Of a DNA stretch of 64,000 bases, positions 17,862-27,900 are shown piece after piece. Where the stretch lies: the NCBI GenBank assembly GCA_017985675.1, contig JAGNXB010000008.1, forward strand, positions 19,290-83,289, read 5' to 3'. The DNA comes from Saprospiraceae bacterium. GTDB lineage: Bacteria > Bacteroidota > Bacteroidia > Chitinophagales > Saprospiraceae. The notes beneath the pieces were generated by a model. It was not told where the DNA came from. It searched no databases and saw only the letters and a program-made list of their open reading frames with translations. A program made the position numbers and the translations under genes. How positions within the stretch are numbered: the first letter of the stretch is position 1; each line of letters starts with the position of its first letter.

Positions 17862-17984
17862 ATGGGTAACCAAGTAGATTATAGCTGGAAAGGTGGATGT
17901 GTGCTGAGAGGCATCCTCTTCGTATTACTTTTTCTGGGATTGTTGATCTGGATCTATTACAAGAACTTCCAATTAACCTTTTAA
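17862..17984 (+). CDS. small single-pass membrane protein (40 aa)
   Basis: ATG 17862, TAA 17982-17984. Forty residues: a polar N-terminus (MGNQVDYSWKGGC), then one hydrophobic helix (about residues 14-33), then YYKNFQLTF. The form of a single transmembrane protein with N-terminal polar head is clear. It sits alone between divergent porZ and the convergent 18131 gene, with a strong hairpin downstream (18072-18105). No family recognised, and it is short, so it could be chance, but codon content and helix boundaries look real. Confidence 0.55.
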   Translation: MGNQVDYSWKGGCVLRGILFVLLFLGLLIWIYYKNFQLTF

Positions 17985-18065
17985 GTCTCAGGCTTATGAA
18001 AGCCTGCCAATAATTTCAGGCTGTTTGCTTTAGATGAGCCATCTAATGACTCATGTTATATGTGA

Positions 18066-18105
18066 AAGGAAAAAGGGTTGTTTGTCCACGGACAAACAAC
18101 CCTTT
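18066..18105 (-). terminator. strong bidirectional hairpin terminator
   Basis: A perfect 16-bp stem: AAAGGGTTGTTTGTCC (18072-18087) and its complement (18090-18105), two-base turn. On the minus strand it is followed by TTTTTCC (18075 leftwards), so it terminates the 18131-18979 gene; it can also serve the 40-residue gene on the plus strand. Confidence 0.85.
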
Positions 18106-18130
18106 CTGTTATAGGCTATATTAGAGCAGG

Positions 18131-18979
18131 TTAAACTTTCGGTGCCCAACGTGTTAAACTAAACGTTTTAACGCCAGTACAAAATTGATCATTTTGATGA
18201 CCATCAACCAGGGCCTGCTTGATCTGAACCGTTCCATGCCCCATTTGACTGATCCGGGCAACGTCGGTACGTTGTACTTCCTCATTGTTTTGGTTGTTTA
18301 CATGCATGAGTAGATACTCGCCGTCAGCAGTGATATCCCAATATCCTGCCTCCCGGTAACTAACACCTGCATTGCCCCATTCCTTTACAAAGGTACCGTT
18401 GTCCCAAAATGCATATTGAAGGAAGGCGCCGTGGATAGGTTCGAAGGTGCCACAATCATCCATCGTCTGGGCGATATCAAAGGGATAGGTTTCTGTAGTC
18501 CATGCGCCAGTCAGGTATTGCGCCATATTGCGCACAGCAGCCAGTTTCGTGCCTGTATAGAGCAACTGGATGCGTTCCTGTGAAGCGGCATCGGTCAGGT
18601 CAATGCCTGCGCACGTTGGTGTAAGGCGGTATAAATTGGTTTGTTTTTGTTTTTGAACATGTGTTACCACCAAAAAAACAGCGCCGTTATATTCTTCAAT
18701 GGTCCAGTTGATCCGCTCGTAAGCCATCTTGCCATCAGCATAGGTAATGATTTCATCCGCTACGCCAAAATCGTGGAAAATCATTTGTCCACTGGCGTTT
18801 TCCAGACGATTTGTTTGCAAGGTCCAGGTGCTGGAAGTCAGGTCAGCAGCCATGCGTGCTTTTTGAGAGGCAAAGTCGCCGGGTATGACATATTGGCGGC
18901 AGTTTGTTTCAGGGCCGTGTGCCAAAAGAATGGATGAAAAATTCATCATTAAGGCGATCAGGAATAATACTTGTTTCAT
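18131..18979 (-). CDS. secreted hypothetical protein with two lipocalin-like repeats
   Basis: 282 residues with signal peptide (MKQVLFLIALMMNFSSILLAH). Two similar halves each open with a Trp motif, LTSSTWTLQTNRL (about 47) and LTGAWTTETYPF (about 156), and carry beta-rich stretches (YADGKMAYERINWTIEEYNGAVFLVV; YAFWDNGTFVKEWG...GYWDITADGEYLLMHV). This is the layout of lipocalin-like domains in Bacteroidota, which bind small hydrophobic ligands, but I cannot assign a function. Four Cys could form disulphides. -7 element TAACTTTG at 19011-19018. Confidence 0.75.
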   Translation of the reverse strand: MKQVLFLIALMMNFSSILLAHGPETNCRQYVIPGDFASQKARMAADLTSSTWTLQTNRLENASGQMIFHDFGVADEIITYADGKMAYERINWTIEEYNGAVFLVVTHVQKQKQTNLYRLTPTCAGIDLTDAASQERIQLLYTGTKLAAVRNMAQYLTGAWTTETYPFDIAQTMDDCGTFEPIHGAFLQYAFWDNGTFVKEWGNAGVSYREAGYWDITADGEYLLMHVNNQNNEEVQRTDVARISQMGHGTVQIKQALVDGHQNDQFCTGVKTFSLTRWAPKV

Positions 18980-19362
18980 TTCTTAGGATTTTATGTGTTG
19001 CTTTCTGGTGCAAAGTTAAGGTCAACGTGCTCCAGGTTTAAAATCTAATTTGACCAATGACGGGATTTGATCGACAAAAGGTTGCCCGATCGACGAAGAG
19101 CCTAAAAAAAAGGATGATAATATCCAAAACGTTAAGAAATGCAAAGGACATTGACTATCAATGGCTTCGGAATGGATAATCCCGACAATAACTTTAATTA
19201 ATTTGTGAAATCACTCTATTTATCGGCTCACGTTTAAAGTTTTGTTAATCCGTGTTGTACCGGGTGGCTATTGGGATACTAATAGATTCTTTTCGATACA
19301 AGATGTAAGGTGGACGTTTATTTCTGTAAATGAATATTGCACTTAACGGCCTTCTCTCCTGC
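18980..19362. other. gene-free divergent region
   Basis: Divergent spacer between the lipocalin-like gene and recO. Holds the -7 element TAACTTTG of the leftward gene (19011-19018, minus strand) and the recO promoter at its right end. No other structure was seen. Confidence 0.6.
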
Positions 19363-19370
19363 TATCTTTG
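19363..19370 (+). promoter_or_regulatory. recO -7 element, 4 nt before the start codon
   Basis: TATCTTTG followed by TACC and ATG (19375). The usual -7 to transcription-start distance would place the start of the mRNA at or next to the A of ATG. A TTG lies at 19337-19339 (23 nt upstream, slightly long). Confidence 0.6.
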
Positions 19371-19374
19371 TACC

Positions 19375-20103
19375 ATGTTGGTCAAGTCCAGAGGTATTGT
19401 GCTTCGCAATCTTAAGTATGGGGATACGAGCCTTATTGTCGATATATTTAGTCGCGAACTGGGGATGCAATCTTATATCCTTAATGGCGTACGCAAGCCG
19501 CATTCCCGCATGCCGGCCAGTTTATTTCAGGTCATGTCCATCCTCGACATCGTCGCCTACCATCAGGACAAAGCGTCATTAAAACGATTAAAGGAAGCGT
19601 CTCCGGCGTATTACTACCAAGAGCTGCCATCCGATATGCGGCGCTCTGCCTCCGGCGTTTTTTTGGTAGAAGTCCTGCGCAATACCCTTACCCAAACGGA
19701 AAACAATCCGGATCTCTATGATTTTGTCGAAAACGTATTTACCCGACTGGATCAACGTTCTGAAGATTTGCCCGTATTTGTGCTACGTGCACTCTTGCTA
19801 CTCACTAGTCATCTGGGATTCCAGCCGGGTGGGCAATACAGCGATGTCTCACCGTTTTTTGATTTGATGAATGGGATTTATTGTGGCTCACCCCCATCAC
19901 ACCCCCATTATCTCTTGCCGGAACTGGCGATGCATCTCCAGCCCTTGCAGGAACCTTTCGATACGGCAATTATCCCGCCAGGGCTACATAGCGTCCAACG
20001 CCGTCAACTCCTCACCGGGTTACTGGATTATTATCGACTGCACTTGCCCCATTTTCAGGAGCCCCGCTCTCAGGCTATCCTCCACCAGGTGCTGGCTATT
20101 TAA
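19375..20103 (+). CDS. recO: DNA repair protein RecO
   Basis: 242 residues from ATG 19375. The longer frame (from 19330) would include the promoter, so this start is preferred; length matches E. coli RecO. Seen: N-terminal OB-fold start ([36 protein letters not shown]), the following helical part ([16 protein letters not shown]...[13 protein letters not shown]) and [13 protein letters not shown]. RecO loads RecA with RecR in the RecF pathway. No Cys zinc knuckle is seen, as in many non-Gram-positive RecO. The last 8 nt overlap the convergent ettA gene. Confidence 0.92.
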   Translation: MLVKSRGIVLRNLKYGDTSLIVDIFSRELGMQSYILNGVRKPHSRMPASLFQVMSILDIVAYHQDKASLKRLKEASPAYYYQELPSDMRRSASGVFLVEVLRNTLTQTENNPDLYDFVENVFTRLDQRSEDLPVFVLRALLLLTSHLGFQPGGQYSDVSPFFDLMNGIYCGSPPSHPHYLLPELAMHLQPLQEPFDTAIIPPGLHSVQRRQLLTGLLDYYRLHLPHFQEPRSQAILHQVLAI

Positions 20104-21769
20104 TCATGTTTTTAAAACGCGGACGATGGGGGGTGATGTCGCCCAATCGTTCCAGTTTCGCCTTTTCGTATTCGGTGTAGTTGCCTTCATAAAAGACCAC
20201 TTGCGCATCATCTTCAAAGGAGAGGATGTGTGTAGCCAGACGGTCGATAAACCACCGGTCGTGTGAAATCACGATAACGCAGCCTGCAAAATTTTCGATG
20301 GCTTCCTCCAATGCCCTGAGGGTATTGATATCAATATCGTTGGTAGGTTCGTCGAGGAGCAATACATTACCACCCTCCTTAAGTGTAATAGCCAAATGCA
20401 AGCGGTTGCGTTCTCCGCCGGAGAGCATGGCGATCTTCTTTTGCTGGTCGCCGCCGGTAAAATTAAATCGACCCAGATAGGCCCGTGCATTCATTTCTGT
20501 TTTGCCTACGAGCAGAATATCCTGTCCACCGCCGATTACATCAAAAACCGTTTTTTCAGGCAATAGATCCTTATGGCTTTGATCTACATAAGCCACCTTC
20601 ACGGTTTCACCAATTTTGATCTGGCCGCTGTCCGGCGTTTCCAATCCCATAATCATCTTAAACAGGGTCGTTTTTCCGACACCGTTTGGTCCGATGATGC
20701 CTACTACGGCGTTTTTGGGAATACTGAGGTTAAGATCGTCAAAAAGAACCCGATCATCAAATGCTTTGGATACATGAACAATGTCAATCACATTGTCACC
20801 GAGACGGGGACCTGGTGGAATAAACAGCTCCAGCTTGGCTTCCTTGTCCCTTACTTCCTCACTGGCCAGTTTGTCATAAGCGTTCAGACGGGCTTTACCC
20901 TTAGCCTGACGCGCTTTGGGCGACATATTGATCCACTCCATTTCTTTTTCCAGGGTCTTGCGGCGCTTGGATTCGGTGCGTTCCTCCATTTCCAGACGCT
21001 TGGTCTTTTGTTCGAGCCAGGAGGAGTAATTTCCCTCCCAGGGAATACCTTCGCCACGGTCGAGCTCGAGGATCCATCCGGCCACATTGTCCAGGAAATA
21101 CCGGTCGTGCGTAACGGCAATAACGGTACCCGGAAATTGTTGGAGGAACTGCTCCAGCCATTGTACGCTCTCGGCGTCCAGGTGGTTGGTCGGTTCGTCC
21201 AGGAGCAGGATGTCCGGTTGGCTCAGCAGCAGGCGGCAGAGCGCCACACGGCGTCGTTCACCCCCGGAGAGGATGTTGATGGGCGTATCGCCTTCCGGAC
21301 AGCGCAAGGCGTCCATAGCGACTTCGAGGCGGTGATCCAGTTCCCAGGCATTATAGTGATCTAGTTTTTCCATCACTTCGCCCTGGCGTTCGATCACTTT
21401 CATCATCTCATCGCCATCCATTGGCTCGGCAAGCCGGAGGTTGATCGCATCATACTCCTGTTGGAGTGCTACGATGTGATGGACGCCTTCTTCGACGATC
21501 TGGCGCACGGTTTTCGTTTCGTCCAATTGCGGCTCCTGCGAGAGGTAGCCCATTTTGTAGTCCTTGTCAAAAACCACTTTGCCTTCAAAGTTGGTCTCCA
21601 GTCCAGCGATGATTTTGAGCAGGGTGGATTTGCCCGATCCATTTAGTCCCAGCACACCTATTTTGGCGCCGTAAAAAAAGGAGAGGTAAATGTTTTTGAG
21701 TACTTGTTTTGCAGGTGGGTAAGTCTTCGTGACTCCCGACATGGTAAAAATTATCTTTTCGCCGGCCAT
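20096..21769 (-). CDS. ettA: ABC-F translation factor EttA
   Basis: 557 residues, the usual EttA length. Two ATP-binding cassettes: Walker [11 protein letters not shown] and [10 protein letters not shown]; signatures [11 protein letters not shown] and [11 protein letters not shown]; Walker [14 protein letters not shown] and [12 protein letters not shown]; His switch in VTHDRYF and ISHDRWF. The arm and inter-domain linker region ([20 protein letters not shown]...[11 protein letters not shown]) is typical. EttA acts on the ribosomal E site and links translation to ATP/ADP ratio. Its stop overlaps recO by 8 nt in a convergent arrangement. Confidence 0.95.
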   Translation of the reverse strand: MAGEKIIFTMSGVTKTYPPAKQVLKNIYLSFFYGAKIGVLGLNGSGKSTLLKIIAGLETNFEGKVVFDKDYKMGYLSQEPQLDETKTVRQIVEEGVHHIVALQQEYDAINLRLAEPMDGDEMMKVIERQGEVMEKLDHYNAWELDHRLEVAMDALRCPEGDTPINILSGGERRRVALCRLLLSQPDILLLDEPTNHLDAESVQWLEQFLQQFPGTVIAVTHDRYFLDNVAGWILELDRGEGIPWEGNYSSWLEQKTKRLEMEERTESKRRKTLEKEMEWINMSPKARQAKGKARLNAYDKLASEEVRDKEAKLELFIPPGPRLGDNVIDIVHVSKAFDDRVLFDDLNLSIPKNAVVGIIGPNGVGKTTLFKMIMGLETPDSGQIKIGETVKVAYVDQSHKDLLPEKTVFDVIGGGQDILLVGKTEMNARAYLGRFNFTGGDQQKKIAMLSGGERNRLHLAITLKEGGNVLLLDEPTNDIDINTLRALEEAIENFAGCVIVISHDRWFIDRLATHILSFEDDAQVVFYEGNYTEYEKAKLERLGDITPHRPRFKNMIK

Positions 21770-21952
21770 AGTTTATCGTTTTGCGGGGGCAAAGATGGTG
21801 AAAAGGCGCGATACTCTGGATTGTTCAAAAGGATTCATTGTTGGCCGGATGAACATATCCTTGTATTGGGATGCACTTTGGACGACAATGAAACTGTCCT
21901 CAATCCGTTTAGTGGAAGGAAATTTTATTCAGGGTCTGATTTACGACGTATT

Positions 21953-24331
21953 ATGATTCGAAATATACTTTTGGGGCTTTTGGTATGTATGGCGTTTACG
22001 GCCCGCAGCCAGCAATTAGAAATACTGGTCAGGGACACCAAAAAAATGCCACTCATCGGTGCCACCGTCTTAATGACCCGTGTGTCAGATTCGACAAGCA
22101 TATTTCGGATTACTGACGAGATAGGCGTAGCTGTGTTTGACAGCCTCTCGAATGAGTTGTACCTCGTAAATATTCAATACATCGGCTATACACCTCTGGA
22201 AAAAGCGATCCAGGTCAAGTCCGCCCAACCCCGGATCGTCTACAGATTGGAAGCTACGGGTATGACGTTGGATGAAGTAGTGGTCACTGCCCGAAAGCCG
22301 TTGATTCGCCAGGAGGAGGATAAAATGATTATTGATCCCGAGCCGCTGGCAAATACGAGTACCAATTCGTTGGAAATACTCGAAAAATCACCTGGCGTAT
22401 TTGTCGATCAGGATGGTAATATTTATTTAAACAGCGCAACCCCTGCCGTAGTACATATTAATGGCAGGGAACAAAAAATGAGTGCGCAGGATATGGCGAC
22501 CATCCTTCGAAGTCTGCCGCCCAATAGTATCCAGCGAATAGAAGTGCTGCGAACGCCTTCGACAAAATACGATGCCGCCAGTTCGGGCGGGATTGTCAAC
22601 GTGGTGCTAAAAAAGGGTGTCCGCATTGGTCGTACCGGTTCAATTAATGCAGGGATGAATCAGGGCGCATATGGCAATCAATTTATTGGATTTAATTTGA
22701 ATAACAGCGATGATAAAACATCCTATTATTTGAATACAAATTATAACCGTCGGAATGCATTGGAAACGCTTTCATCAACGAGATTTTTTTCAATGGATTC
22801 AACGCTTATGCAGGATGCGGCAACACGAGTGCCGGCACATCAGGTGTATGTGGGTTTTGGGCTGAGTCGGGCATTAAATGAACAATGGGAGCTGAGTTAT
22901 GATGGGCGAATAAATGGCAGCATGCAGGAGACCACCAGCAATAATGAAAATTTTATACGGGATGGTGTGGAAACAGTCCTTTCGGAAAATACAAATCTGC
23001 TTGAAAATAATTCCAGGATGCTGGGTGTGAATAATGATGTTGGTTTGTTGTGGCGCATCGATTCGACGGGCTCGGAATGGGATACCCGCTTGAGTTATAA
23101 TTACAATAGGAATCGGTTGCAACAGGATTATCAATCCGCTTTTTTTAGCCCGTTTATGGCGTTGATTCAGGGCGATGGGGATACAGATCAGGAGCGGCAT
23201 TTTGTGCAGGGCCAGTCTGATCTTACCTTGCGCCTGCCGCTGGGTTTTAAATTGGAAACGGGCTTAAAAAGTGCATGGCAACACTATGCAAGTGATGCCG
23301 ATTATTTTATCCAGTCGGGAAATACCCGGATGAATGATCCACTCCGCACAAATACCTTTAAATATACCGAAAATATTAATGCGGCCTATGCACAGGCATC
23401 CAAGACGTTGGCATGGGATGTGATTATTAAAACGGGTGTGCGGGTTGAGCATACCTATATGCAGGGCAGGCAACGGGTGCCTTCTGACACAACCTTTACG
23501 ATCAATAGGGTAGATCCATTTCCATATGTGTATATCAGTAAAAGTTTATTTAGAATCGCCGGTTATGACTTGCGGGGATATATCATTTATCGGCGCACGA
23601 TTAACCGGCCCGGATATGAAAGTCTCAATCCCTATGTAAAATACATTGATCAATATCTGTATGAAACGGGCAATCCCGGACTTCAGCCCCAGTTTACCGA
23701 TAATTATGAGGCAAATATTTCTTTTGACGAAATGCCGATTTTTGCTATTGGGCGCAATTACACCAATGATATTTTTTCCAGTGTTATTTATCAGGATCCG
23801 CAGTTTGACAATGTCGCTGTGCGCACGCTGGATAATGTGGGCAAAAGTGTAGAGACCTATTTTCGTATCGTAGGTGCATTGCCACCAGGGGGTACTTATT
23901 TTTTTGTAGCAGGGGCGCAATATAATTTGAATGAATACCAGGGCATTTATGAAAATAGCCCCCTGACCTTTACCCGGGGAAGCTGGCGATTTTTTACGTT
24001 TCATTCCCTTTCGCTGAGCAAAACCACCAAGCTGACCATGAACGGATTTATGGTATTAAACGGGCAACAACAATTTTATACCTTAAAGACCTTTGGCCAG
24101 TTGAATGTTGGATTAAATCAGACCTTTTTTGACAAAAGATTAAACATCACGCTGAATGCGACGGATATCCTGCGGACGATGAATGTGCAATTTGCATTAG
24201 ATCAGGGCCAGATTCAAAGTGTGGGTGAACGGTATAGTGACAATCAACGTTTTGGTGTGAATGTGCGGTATTCATTTGGTATCAAAAAGAAAGAAGAGCA
24301 ACGGAATATGTTGCAAATGGATATAGAGTGA
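21953..24331 (+). CDS. TonB-dependent-receptor-like outer membrane beta-barrel protein
   Basis: 792 residues from ATG 21953 (signal peptide MIRNILLGLLVCMAFTARS); the longer frame overlaps ettA and is rejected. N-terminal carboxypeptidase-regulatory-like domain (LEILVRDTKKMPLIGATVLMTR...VFDSL), then a plug-like block (LDEVVVTARKPLIRQEEDKMIIDP...LEILEKSPGVFVDQDG...VHINGREQKMSAQDMATILRSLPPNSIQRIEVLRTPSTKYDA), then a beta-barrel of the OMP_b-brl_3 type ending SFGIKKKEEQR. Ligand unknown; these take up siderophores, glycans or peptides. Divergent from ettA. Confidence 0.88.
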   Translation: MIRNILLGLLVCMAFTARSQQLEILVRDTKKMPLIGATVLMTRVSDSTSIFRITDEIGVAVFDSLSNELYLVNIQYIGYTPLEKAIQVKSAQPRIVYRLEATGMTLDEVVVTARKPLIRQEEDKMIIDPEPLANTSTNSLEILEKSPGVFVDQDGNIYLNSATPAVVHINGREQKMSAQDMATILRSLPPNSIQRIEVLRTPSTKYDAASSGGIVNVVLKKGVRIGRTGSINAGMNQGAYGNQFIGFNLNNSDDKTSYYLNTNYNRRNALETLSSTRFFSMDSTLMQDAATRVPAHQVYVGFGLSRALNEQWELSYDGRINGSMQETTSNNENFIRDGVETVLSENTNLLENNSRMLGVNNDVGLLWRIDSTGSEWDTRLSYNYNRNRLQQDYQSAFFSPFMALIQGDGDTDQERHFVQGQSDLTLRLPLGFKLETGLKSAWQHYASDADYFIQSGNTRMNDPLRTNTFKYTENINAAYAQASKTLAWDVIIKTGVRVEHTYMQGRQRVPSDTTFTINRVDPFPYVYISKSLFRIAGYDLRGYIIYRRTINRPGYESLNPYVKYIDQYLYETGNPGLQPQFTDNYEANISFDEMPIFAIGRNYTNDIFSSVIYQDPQFDNVAVRTLDNVGKSVETYFRIVGALPPGGTYFFVAGAQYNLNEYQGIYENSPLTFTRGSWRFFTFHSLSLSKTTKLTMNGFMVLNGQQQFYTLKTFGQLNVGLNQTFFDKRLNITLNATDILRTMNVQFALDQGQIQSVGERYSDNQRFGVNVRYSFGIKKKEEQRNMLQMDIE

Positions 24332-24503
24332 GTTCTCTTAGACGATTGTGTACTTTTAACGGGGCGTTCGGACATTTCAAGAACTGATTAAGAGATTGCA
24401 TACATATGGTTTCTAATGACTTCTCTAACCTGCCAGTAAGTAGATATAGCTAACAGGTATAATTTATTCATATGAGTCACCATCGGATCTTTTAAGAAGT
24501 AAC

Positions 24504-24535
24504 TTGCATTTTGTAATTAATAATACTTACCTTTG
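24504..24535 (+). promoter_or_regulatory. Bacteroidota promoter reading into a GTG start
   Basis: TTG at 24504-24506, a 21-nt spacer and TACCTTTG at 24528-24535; then TAAA and GTG 24540. The start codon falls where transcription should begin. Confidence 0.65.
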
Positions 24536-24539
24536 TAAA

Positions 24540-24860
24540 GTGAAATCTTTTGTCCTCATATTTAGTTTATACCTCGTTGTATTGGCCTTAGTGCCTTGCA
24601 CTGACATGGGTGGCTGTAATTTTGAGGGTATTGATCACTCAGGTTCCGCCACCACAGGCCATTCAGACCACGACAGCGACACGGGGAATTGCTCCCCTTT
24701 TTGTGTTTGTGCATGTTGTGGACATTCCATTTCCACTACCCTGGTCCCTGCAACATTATATAACCTGATTCCTTTTGTTGCAAAGGATTATCCAATTTTC
24801 GGGACCTTTTTTGTTTCAGAGGTGTACTTGTCGATCTGGCAACCACCTAAAATCAGTTAA
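24540..24860 (+). CDS. DUF6660-like small Cys/His-rich membrane or secreted protein
   Basis: 106 residues from GTG 24540, immediately after the promoter; a TTG farther up (24504) is the -33 box, so it is not a start. Hydrophobic N-terminus (KSFVLIFSLYLVVLALVPCTDMGGC), then a His/Asp-rich stretch (HSGSATTGHSDHDSDTG), a Cys cluster (CSPFCVCACCGHS), and a second hydrophobic part. This Cys and His pattern recurs in small proteins upstream of CzcA genes in Bacteroidota (DUF6660, named from memory). Probable periplasmic metal binding; first gene of the metal module. Confidence 0.7.
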   Translation: MKSFVLIFSLYLVVLALVPCTDMGGCNFEGIDHSGSATTGHSDHDSDTGNCSPFCVCACCGHSISTTLVPATLYNLIPFVAKDYPIFGTFFVSEVYLSIWQPPKIS

Positions 24861-24958
24861 TGAATTCCTAAAGTTTTGCTTTGAGTAGAACTTAACATAA
24901 TTACTTGTAGTGCAATCGCCCTCAAGTGATCTTGTAATTATTCATTAAACTGAATCAT

Positions 24959-27900
24959 ATGATTGATAGAATTATTGCGTCCAGCATAAAAAATAAGTTG
25001 GTAATAGCCATAATGACCCTTGCGCTCATTATTTGGGGTATTTGGAGTGCTGGTAGATTGCCGATAGACGCATTGCCTGACATCACAAATAATCAGGTAC
25101 AAATCATTACGGTTTGTCCAACACTAGCTGGACAGGAAGTGGAACAATTAGTAACCTTCCCTATTGAACAAAGCATTGCCAATCTTCCGGACCTATTAGA
25201 AATGCGGAGTATTTCGCGTTTTGGACTTTCGGTCATAACGGTTGTTTTTGACGAAAAGGTAGACATTTACTTTGCCCGGCAATTGATAAATGAGCGACTG
25301 GATGATGCTGAAAGCAATATTCCTAAAGGAATTGGATCACCTGAATTAGCTCCGGTTAGTACTGGCTTAGGTGAGGTATATCAATATATCATACACCCCA
25401 AAAAAGGAAGTGAACAGAAATATTCCGCTATGGACCTGCGAACCATGCAAGATTGGATCGTAGCTCGTCAATTGTATGGTACTCCGGGTATAGCTGAGGT
25501 AAACAGCTTTGGTGGAGAACTCAAACAATATGAAGTAGCCGTGAATCCCGACAGGCTATTCTCCTTGGAAGTATCCATCAGAGATATATTTAATGCACTC
25601 GAAAAGAATAACGAAAATACAGGAGGTGCTTATATTGATAAAAAGCCCAATGCCTATTTTATCAGAGGAATAGGTTTGGTCGGCTCCTTCCAGGACATCA
25701 ACAATATTGTTGTTAAAACTAACGCCAAGGGCATCCCTATCTTGATCAAGGATGTCGCAGAAGTCCGATATGGAAGTGCAGTTAGGTATGGTGCGATGAC
25801 ATACAATGGACAGGTGGACGCTGTTGGCGGCATTGTCATGATGTTGAAAGGGGAGAATAGTGCAGAAGTGGTAAGCCGCGTAAAAGATAAAATGAAAATC
25901 ATTCAAAAATCTCTACCGGCCGATGTTGTTGTAGAACCATTTTTGGATAGGACTGATTTAGTTAACCGCGCCATAACTACAGTAGAAAAAAACCTGATAG
26001 AAGGTGCTTTGATCGTTATTTTTGTTTTGGTAGTTTTTCTTGGAAATTTCCGAGCCGGGTTAATTGTGGCTTCTGCCATTCCTTTATCCATGCTTTTTGC
26101 TTTGGGCATGATGAATATTTTTGGTGTAAGTGCCAACCTGATGAGTTTAGGGGCGATTGATTTTGGTTTAATTGTTGACGGTGCAGTCATTATTGTAGAA
26201 GCGACAATGCACCATTTGGGATTACGGAAAGGTTTTGGCAAGCTAAGCCAAAAGGAAATGGATAAGGAAGTGCTTGAATCGGCAACTAAAATTCGTAAAA
26301 GCGCCGCATTTGGGGAGATAATTATTCTCATAGTTTACATTCCGATTCTTACGCTGGTAGGCATTGAAGGTAAAATGTTTACGCCAATGGCTCAAACCGT
26401 TTCGTTTGCCATTTTGGGTGCATTAATTCTTTCTTTCACGTATATCCCTATGATGTGCGCTCAGTTTCTTTCCAAAAAGGAATCACACAAATTAACTATT
26501 AGTGACCGTATGATGAACGGTCTGCAGAACATGTATGCTCCATTGCTGGATAAAGCCATTCGCTTTAAAGCAATCGTTATTGGTATAACAGTTGCCCTAT
26601 TTGCCCTATCGGTTTTTCTCTTTTCCAGAATGGGTGGTGAGTTTATACCAACGCTTCAAGAGGGAGATTTTGCTTTCCATTGTATTCTTCCACAAGGATC
26701 TTCTTTGTCGCAAAGTTTAGAAACTTCTATGAAGGCATCCAGAATATTAAAAGAGTTTGAAGAGGTGAAAATGGTGGTAGGTAAAACCGGAGCTGCGGAA
26801 GTGCCCACCGACCCTATGCCTCCTGAAGCGACTGACATGATGATTATTTTGAAACAACCTTCTGAATGGGAAAGGGATATTACTTATGAACAATTGGCTG
26901 ACGAAATGATGGAAAAACTGGAAATAATTCCCGGAATATTTTTTGAAAAAAATCAGCCTATACAAATGCGCTTCAACGAGTTAATGACAGGTATTCGACA
27001 GGATGTTGCAGTTAAAATATTCGGTGAAAATATGGATACATTGCTGACTTATGGTAATAAAGTTTCACAAATTGTTCAAACCGTTGAAGGAGCAACGGAA
27101 CCCACAGTTGAACGAGTCGCTGGACTACCTCAAATTGTTATCCGTTACAATCGAATCCAAATTGCGGCCTACGGCATCTCTATTGAAGATATCAATCATG
27201 TTATTAGTACGGCGTTTGCAGGTGGCACAGCAGGTGTTGTGTATGAAAACGAACGAAGATTCGATTTGGTAGTTCGTTTGGACAGTACACATCGCAACAA
27301 CATTGAGGACGTAAGCCATTTATATGTTCCTGCTTCAAATGGAGCTCAGATTCCATTATCTCAATTGGCAGAGATTAAATTGGAATTGGGGCCGGCACAA
27401 ATAAGCCGTGAGGATGGTAAACGAAGAATCGTTATTGGATTCAATGTAAAAGACAGAGATGTAGAAAGCGTAGTAGAAGACATTGAAAAACAACTCACAA
27501 AAAATGTAGACCTGCCTGAAGGGTACTATTATACCTATGGAGGAACATTCGAAAACCTAAGGGCGGCATCTGCACGACTGATGATTGCCGTTCCAATTGC
27601 GTTAGGACTGATTTTTCTTCTGCTTTACTTTACTTTTTCTTCTTTAAAACAAGCGACACTCATTTTTACTGCAATTCCTATGGCAGCCATTGGTGGTGTA
27701 TTTGCCTTAATTATTCGGGATATGCCCTTTAGTATTTCGGCAGGTGTGGGTTTTATTGCACTCTTTGGTGTTGCTGTGCTTAATGGTATTGTCCTTATTG
27801 GAACATTCAACAACCTGCAAAAAGAAGGAATGACGGATATTGTTGAACGAATAAAAGAAGGAACTAAAATCCGGTTACGACCAGTATTAATGACAGCTAT

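Noticed and set aside
20573..21364. 263-codon open frame antisense to ettA
   Set aside because: Opposite a gene with complete ABC motifs; no independent signal.
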